Program-made: the position numbers and the translations under genes | Shown: positions 60,334 to 64,000 of the stretch, in pieces | Layout of the letters: each line of letters opens with the position of its first letter | Position numbering within the stretch: the first letter of the stretch is position 1 | Assembly: GCF_001557235.1 (NCBI RefSeq) | Contig: NZ_LSJI01000225.1 | Location: 7,989 to 71,988 of the forward strand | Direction of reading: 5' to 3' | DNA length: 64,000 bases | Source: Phenylobacterium sp. CCH9-H3 | GTDB lineage: Bacteria > Pseudomonadota > Alphaproteobacteria > Caulobacterales > Caulobacteraceae | The notes under the pieces: generated by a model | What the model was told of the DNA's origin: nothing | What the model saw: only the letters and a program-made list of their open reading frames with translations | The model's database searches: none

Positions 60334-60909
60334 ATGACCGATACCATCCGCATCCTGGGCGTGGCGGGCAGCCTGCGCCGCGGTTCGCTGAACCGCGCGC
60401 TGCTCGCCGCTGCGGCCGAACTGGCCCCGGACCACGTTTCGATCGAGATCTTCGATCTGGCGGACGTACCCCTCTACAACGGCGACGTCGAAGCGGCGGG
60501 CGATCCGGCCGGCGTGACGGCGTTCAAGGCCGCGATCCGGGCCGCCGACGGGGTGCTGTTCGTGACGCCCGAGTACAACCACGGGGTCCCCGGCGTGATG
60601 AAGAACGCCGTGGACTGGGCCTCGCGCCCGCCGTCGGACGCGGCGCTGAGCGGCAAGCCCGTGGGGATCATCGGCGCCTCGCCCGGCCAGACCGGGACCG
60701 CGCGAGGCCAGAGCCAGCTTCGCCAGGCGTTCGAATTCACCAACTCCTACTGCCTCCCCCAACCCGAGATCCTGGTGTTCCGCGCCCACGAGAAGTTCGA
60801 CGGCGAGGGCCGGCTGACCGACGAGGCGACGCGCAAGTACCTGGCCCGCTACGTGGCGGCCCTGGCCGCCTGGGTCCGTCGTTTCCGCCCGGAGCGGGCG
60901 GGGGGCTGA
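60334..60909 (+). CDS. NAD(P)H-dependent FMN reductase family oxidoreductase
   Basis: 191 residues. Flavodoxin-like fold: ILGVAGSLRRGSLNRALLAA (phosphate loop of FMN binding), IFDLADVPLYNGDVE, VLFVTPEYNHGVPGVMKNAV and GIIGASPGQTGTARGQ. Reduces FMN, azo dyes or quinones with NAD(P)H. Preceded by a strong hairpin, so its own transcript. Could in principle supply reduced flavin for RutA, but it lies 20 kb away; there is no evidence of a link. Confidence 0.92.
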   Translation: MTDTIRILGVAGSLRRGSLNRALLAAAAELAPDHVSIEIFDLADVPLYNGDVEAAGDPAGVTAFKAAIRAADGVLFVTPEYNHGVPGVMKNAVDWASRPPSDAALSGKPVGIIGASPGQTGTARGQSQLRQAFEFTNSYCLPQPEILVFRAHEKFDGEGRLTDEATRKYLARYVAALAAWVRRFRPERAGG

Positions 60910-61001
60910 CGGCGGCGCGAAACCCCGCGATTGTGGCGCGTCCGACATGTCGCCGCCGCTTTGCGGAACGAGAGCGGACGGATCGGACGTCGGGAACCTT
61001 C

Positions 61002-61700
61002 ATGCGGACCAGGATCTGGATCGGGGTGGTGGCTGCGGCCTTGCTGGCGGGCGCCTGCGCCGGCGGCCCGCGCGAGGGCCCGCCGCCCGGCTTCGGCGAC
61101 GACGAGCCCGGCGACGGCCCGCGGCCGCCCCGCGCCCAGCTGTTCATCAGCCCCGCCGGCCAGCCCTTCCGCGCGCCGGGCGGCCAGGCCTATCCGGTGG
61201 CCGACTGGTTCGCGAAGGCCGACGCCGACCGCGACGGCCGCCTGACCCGCGACGAATTCCGCGCCGACGCCGACGCCTGGTTCACGGTGCTGGACGCGAA
61301 CGCCGACGGCCAGATCAGCATGCCCGAGGTCTCGCGCTGGGAAGAGGAGCTGATCCCCGAGATGAGCCGCGTGGGCGTCGGCATGTCGCCGGCCGATCCG
61401 CGCGGCCGCCGGCGCGGCGGCGGCGGCGTCAACACCCGACTGCAGGGCGCGGCGGCCTACAGCCTGATCAACGAGCCGCATCCGATCCGCGGGGCCGATG
61501 CGGACTTTTCCTTCAGCGTGAGCCGCGCCGAGTGGCGGGGGGCCAGCGACCGGCGCTTCGCGCTGCTGGACGTCGATGGAGATGGGGCGATCCTGCTGTC
61601 CGACCTGCGCCCGACACCGGTGCAGGCGATGCGGGCGGGCGATGGCGAACGCAGCATGGACCGGCGGCCGGCCATCGGCGTGCAGAGACGCCAGCGCTAG
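61002..61700 (+). CDS. EF-hand domain lipoprotein-like protein
   Basis: 232 residues. The N-terminus RTRIWIGVVAAALLAGACAG looks like a lipoprotein signal with Cys at residue 19, although the -3 residue is Ala. Calcium-binding EF-hand loops: DADRDGRLTRDEF, DANADGQISMPEV and DVDGDGAILLSDL; the first two form a pair, the third is near the C-terminus after a Gly/Arg-rich linker. Likely a calcium-binding envelope protein. It converges with GH43. Confidence 0.85.
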   Translation: MRTRIWIGVVAAALLAGACAGGPREGPPPGFGDDEPGDGPRPPRAQLFISPAGQPFRAPGGQAYPVADWFAKADADRDGRLTRDEFRADADAWFTVLDANADGQISMPEVSRWEEELIPEMSRVGVGMSPADPRGRRRGGGGVNTRLQGAAAYSLINEPHPIRGADADFSFSVSRAEWRGASDRRFALLDVDGDGAILLSDLRPTPVQAMRAGDGERSMDRRPAIGVQRRQR

Positions 61701-61701
61701 C

Positions 61702-63321
61702 TCAGGGCGCGTACGGCCGCTCGCGATAGTCGAACCAGGCGAAGTCGGCGGGGTGGGCCGCGCCGGAGGTGTCCTGGCAGGCCATCCCCACGAAGGCGCC
61801 GGTGAAGTTGGGCGTGCCGGGGGCGGCGGCCTCGTCCGAGAGGATGGAGGCGTCGAACACCTGCGGCAGCACGGTCCAGGCCTCCTCCCCCGCCAGGCGG
61901 AAGGCGAAGCGCAGGCGCTCGAAGTCCACTTCCACCCGAAGCTCCACGGGCCCGGGTCCGATCGGGATGGGCGGGGTGAAGGCGTCGGCCTGGGGGCTGT
62001 CCGGCAGGGCCGACATGACCTGGACGCAGCGGCCCAGAGCCGCGTCGTGGCTGACCATCAGGTAGTGGAACTTCGCGGCGCTGTAGTAGCAGACGAGGCC
62101 CGCCGCCTGCTGGAAGTGCCGGGGCTCGAAGTCCATCCGCGTCGCCGCCGAGTAGCAGAAGGCCTGCTGGCGCCGCGCGACCAGGGCCTGGCGGAACAGG
62201 CTGCCCAGGCTCTCGCGGCCGATCAGGCGCAGCCAGCCTGGGCGCGCCGAGAGGCTGAAGATCTCGGCTGGATAGGGTGTGCGCAGCCACTGGAAGTCGA
62301 TGGGCAGGTCCGGCCCATCGAAGTCGCTGCGTTCGGGCGTCGCCGGCCAGGGATGGGCCGGCAGGTCCGGCGCCTGGACCTCCAGCTCCGGCGTTCCGCG
62401 GCCATCCAGGGTGCGCAGCCAGCCGTCCTGGCCCCAGACCATCTTCTGGATCGCCGTCTCGCGGCCCAGGACGCAGCGGCCGCGGTTCGGGAGCGGGCGG
62501 CCGCAGAGGTAGACGGCATAAGTCTCGCCGCCCGGCGTCTCCACCAGGTCGGCGTGGCCGGCGCGCTGCAGCGGCGCATCCGGGCGATCGCGGCTGGTGA
62601 GGATCTGGCCGTCGGGGTGCAGGTCGTAGGGGCCCCAGAGGTCGCGCGAGCGGGCCAGGGTCGCGGCGTGGCCGAAGCCGGTGCCGCCCTCGGCCGTGAG
62701 CAGGTAGTACCAGCCGTCCCGCCGGTAGAGATGGGGCGCCTCGGTGAGGCCAAGGGCCGTGCCCTCGAAGATCACCCGCCGCTCGCCCACCAGCCGGCGC
62801 TGGGCCGGCGAGTATTCCTGGCAGACGATGCCGGCGAACCGGTTGCGGCCCGGCCGGTGATCCCAGAGCATGTTGACCAGGTACTTGCGGCCATCGTCGT
62901 CGTGGAAGAGCGACGGGTCGAAGCCGCTAGAGTTCAGGTACACGGGGTCGGACCAGGGCCCGTCGATCGTCGGCGCGGTCACCAGGTAGTTGTGGAAGTC
63001 GCGCAGCGAGACGCCCGAGGCGCCGCCCACCGTGGTCCGGCCATAGCGCTTCACGTCGGTGTAGATCAGGTGGAACAGGCCGCCGGCGTGGGTCAGGCAC
63101 GGCGCCCAGACGCCGCCGGAATCCGGGTCGCCGCGCATGTCCAGCTGGCTGGGGCGGTTCAGGGGCCGGGCGACGAGGTGCCAGTTCGCCAGGTCGTGGC
63201 TGTGGTGGATCTGGACGCCCGGGAACCACTCGAAGGTCGAGGTCGCGATATAGTAGTCGTCGCCCACCCGGACGATGGACGGGTCGGGATTGAAGCCCCG
63301 CAGGATCGGGTTGCGGATCAT
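61702..63321 (-). CDS. glycoside hydrolase family 43 (beta-xylosidase/arabinosidase type)
   Basis: 539 residues from ATG 63321. Five-bladed beta-propeller catalytic domain: NPILRGFNPDPSIVRVGDDY (catalytic base Asp), WFPGVQIHHSHDLANW, GFDPSLFHDDDGRKY and LGLTEAPHLYRRDGWYYL (general acid Glu), followed by a C-terminal beta-sandwich (from about residue 330). No signal peptide, so cytoplasmic action on imported xylo- or arabino-oligosaccharides. It overlaps the MFS gene by ATGA; the pair imports and cleaves a pentose glycoside. Confidence 0.94.
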   Translation of the reverse strand: MIRNPILRGFNPDPSIVRVGDDYYIATSTFEWFPGVQIHHSHDLANWHLVARPLNRPSQLDMRGDPDSGGVWAPCLTHAGGLFHLIYTDVKRYGRTTVGGASGVSLRDFHNYLVTAPTIDGPWSDPVYLNSSGFDPSLFHDDDGRKYLVNMLWDHRPGRNRFAGIVCQEYSPAQRRLVGERRVIFEGTALGLTEAPHLYRRDGWYYLLTAEGGTGFGHAATLARSRDLWGPYDLHPDGQILTSRDRPDAPLQRAGHADLVETPGGETYAVYLCGRPLPNRGRCVLGRETAIQKMVWGQDGWLRTLDGRGTPELEVQAPDLPAHPWPATPERSDFDGPDLPIDFQWLRTPYPAEIFSLSARPGWLRLIGRESLGSLFRQALVARRQQAFCYSAATRMDFEPRHFQQAAGLVCYYSAAKFHYLMVSHDAALGRCVQVMSALPDSPQADAFTPPIPIGPGPVELRVEVDFERLRFAFRLAGEEAWTVLPQVFDASILSDEAAAPGTPNFTGAFVGMACQDTSGAAHPADFAWFDYRERPYAP

Positions 63322-64000
63322 GCCCGGCGGTCCTTCACCAGGGTCCAGAGGACCACGGCGCCGACGAGGTCCAGCAGGCCCAGCGCCACGAAGAACGGGT
63401 CGTAGCCGACGGTGGCGACGAGGCCGCCGATGGCGAGCGAGAACAGCAGCACGCCGAGGTTCCCGCACGTGCCGGCGAGCCCGGCGACGGTGGCCACCTC
63501 GCTGCGCTTGAAGAGGTCGGAGGCCATGGTGATCACCGTCACCGACAGGGTCTGGTGTGCGAAGCCGCCGAGGCAGAGAAGGGCGATGGCGGCGTAAGGG
63601 CTTTCGACGCGCCCGACGAACATCATGCCGGTCATCATCAGCGCCCCTAGGGTGAAGGCGCCGCGCCGGGCGTTGATCAGGCTGGCGCCGCGCCGCTGGA
63701 GGAACAGCACCACGGCGGGGCCGAACAGGCAGCCGGCGTCCGCGGCCAGGAACGGGAGCCAGGCGAACAGCGCGATCTGCTTCAGGTCGAAGCCGCGGGT
63801 CTCGACCAGGTAGAGCGGCACCCAGAACGCCAGCGTGCCCCAGGTGGGGTCGGCCAGCAGGCGCGGGATGGCGATGCCCCAGAAATCGCGGCGGCGCAGG
63901 AGGGCGGGGATCGACGGGCGGGCGCCGTCGGCGGCCAGATCCTTCTCCTGCCCGGCCTCGATCAGTTGGCGCTCGGCGGTCGACAGGCGGGGATGCGTCT
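63318..64000 (-). CDS. MFS transporter (hexuronate/sugar-acid type), truncated at the window edge
   Basis: The frame is open to base 64000; the N-terminal part lies outside. Visible C-terminal ~225 residues: central loop with HPRLSTAERQLIEAG then RRDFWGIAIPRLLADPTWGT (the DgoT/ExuT hallmark), VPLYLVETRGFDLKQIALFA and at least five membrane helices. Probably imports a sugar acid or oligosaccharide hydrolysed by the co-transcribed GH43 enzyme. Confidence 0.88.
   Translation of the reverse strand, partial: THPRLSTAERQLIEAGQEKDLAADGARPSIPALLRRRDFWGIAIPRLLADPTWGTLAFWVPLYLVETRGFDLKQIALFAWLPFLAADAGCLFGPAVVLFLQRRGASLINARRGAFTLGALMMTGMMFVGRVESPYAAIALLCLGGFAHQTLSVTVITMASDLFKRSEVATVAGLAGTCGNLGVLLFSLAIGGLVATVGYDPFFVALGLLDLVGAVVLWTLVKDRRA

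Noticed and set aside
60334-60909. FMN reductase as the missing RutF partner of RutA
   Set aside because: It is 20 kb from rutA with its own promoter region, and it belongs to the flavodoxin-like reductase family, not the RutF type.

Overview
The window is about 70% GC and almost fully coding. Many start codons overlap the preceding stop (ATGA, GTGA, CTAG). The gene content points to an aerobic alphaproteobacterium of the Caulobacterales, probably Phenylobacterium- or Caulobacter-like: TonB-dependent receptor, FixJ/PAS two-component genes, OhrR/Ohr, periplasmic hydrolases with Tat leaders, and short GC-rich palindromic intergenic repeats. The genus assignment is an inference. No tRNA, rRNA, prophage, transposase or CRISPR array was seen.

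Layout. 1-10.9 kb: an S9 peptidase cut by the left edge, two regulators (one with a duplicated winged helix, one XRE type), then an acyl-CoA ligase, a GPH-type sugar/cation symporter, a protein with two TetR units, a CaiB/BaiF CoA-transferase and a Tat-exported flavin amine oxidase. 11.1-14.2 kb (minus): the URC-type uracil catabolism genes (GTP cyclohydrolase II-like URC1, DUF1688/URC4, uracil phosphoribosyltransferase). 14.4-19.5 kb (plus): urease operon ureDA-X-BCEFG, where X is a small His-rich membrane protein. 19.6-33.8 kb: a complete purine ring degradation set (guaD, xdhABC, puuD, uraH, uraD, puuE, alc, allA) with a NUP-family protein and an NCS2 purine permease. 34.2-36.4 kb: an orphan gene between inverted repeats, and a secreted adenosine deaminase. 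36.4-45.8 kb (mostly minus): a Pycsar-effector-like membrane protein, the Rut oxidative pyrimidine genes (rutABC plus a nitroreductase), a LOG-family nucleosidase, an M28-like protein lacking zinc ligands, an alpha/beta hydrolase and a TonB-dependent receptor.

45.9-52 kb: small accessory genes, a DUF559 nuclease gene enclosed by a 48-bp inverted repeat, a 39-residue membrane protein, MscS channel, YciI protein and the ohrR/ohr pair. 52-56.5 kb: SnoaL-like protein, TetR, sulfatase, LysR and a DsbA-family isomerase. 56.6-60.3 kb: a FixJ-like regulator, a receiver-only protein, a PAS kinase and a haloperoxidase-like hydrolase, tied together by three copies of a CATA-N6-TATG palindrome. 60.3-64 kb: FMN reductase, EF-hand lipoprotein, GH43 glycosidase and an MFS transporter cut by the right edge.

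How it works together: the 11-41 kb stretch is a nucleobase nitrogen-salvage locus. Guanine and (hypo)xanthine go through urate, allantoin and allantoate to glyoxylate plus two urea. URC uracil breakdown also releases urea, and the urease between these blocks turns it into ammonia. A secreted adenosine deaminase, a leader-bearing NUP protein and an NCS2 permease suggest that nucleosides are processed outside the cytoplasm and the bases imported. A second, Rut-type route for uracil lies a few kilobases away.
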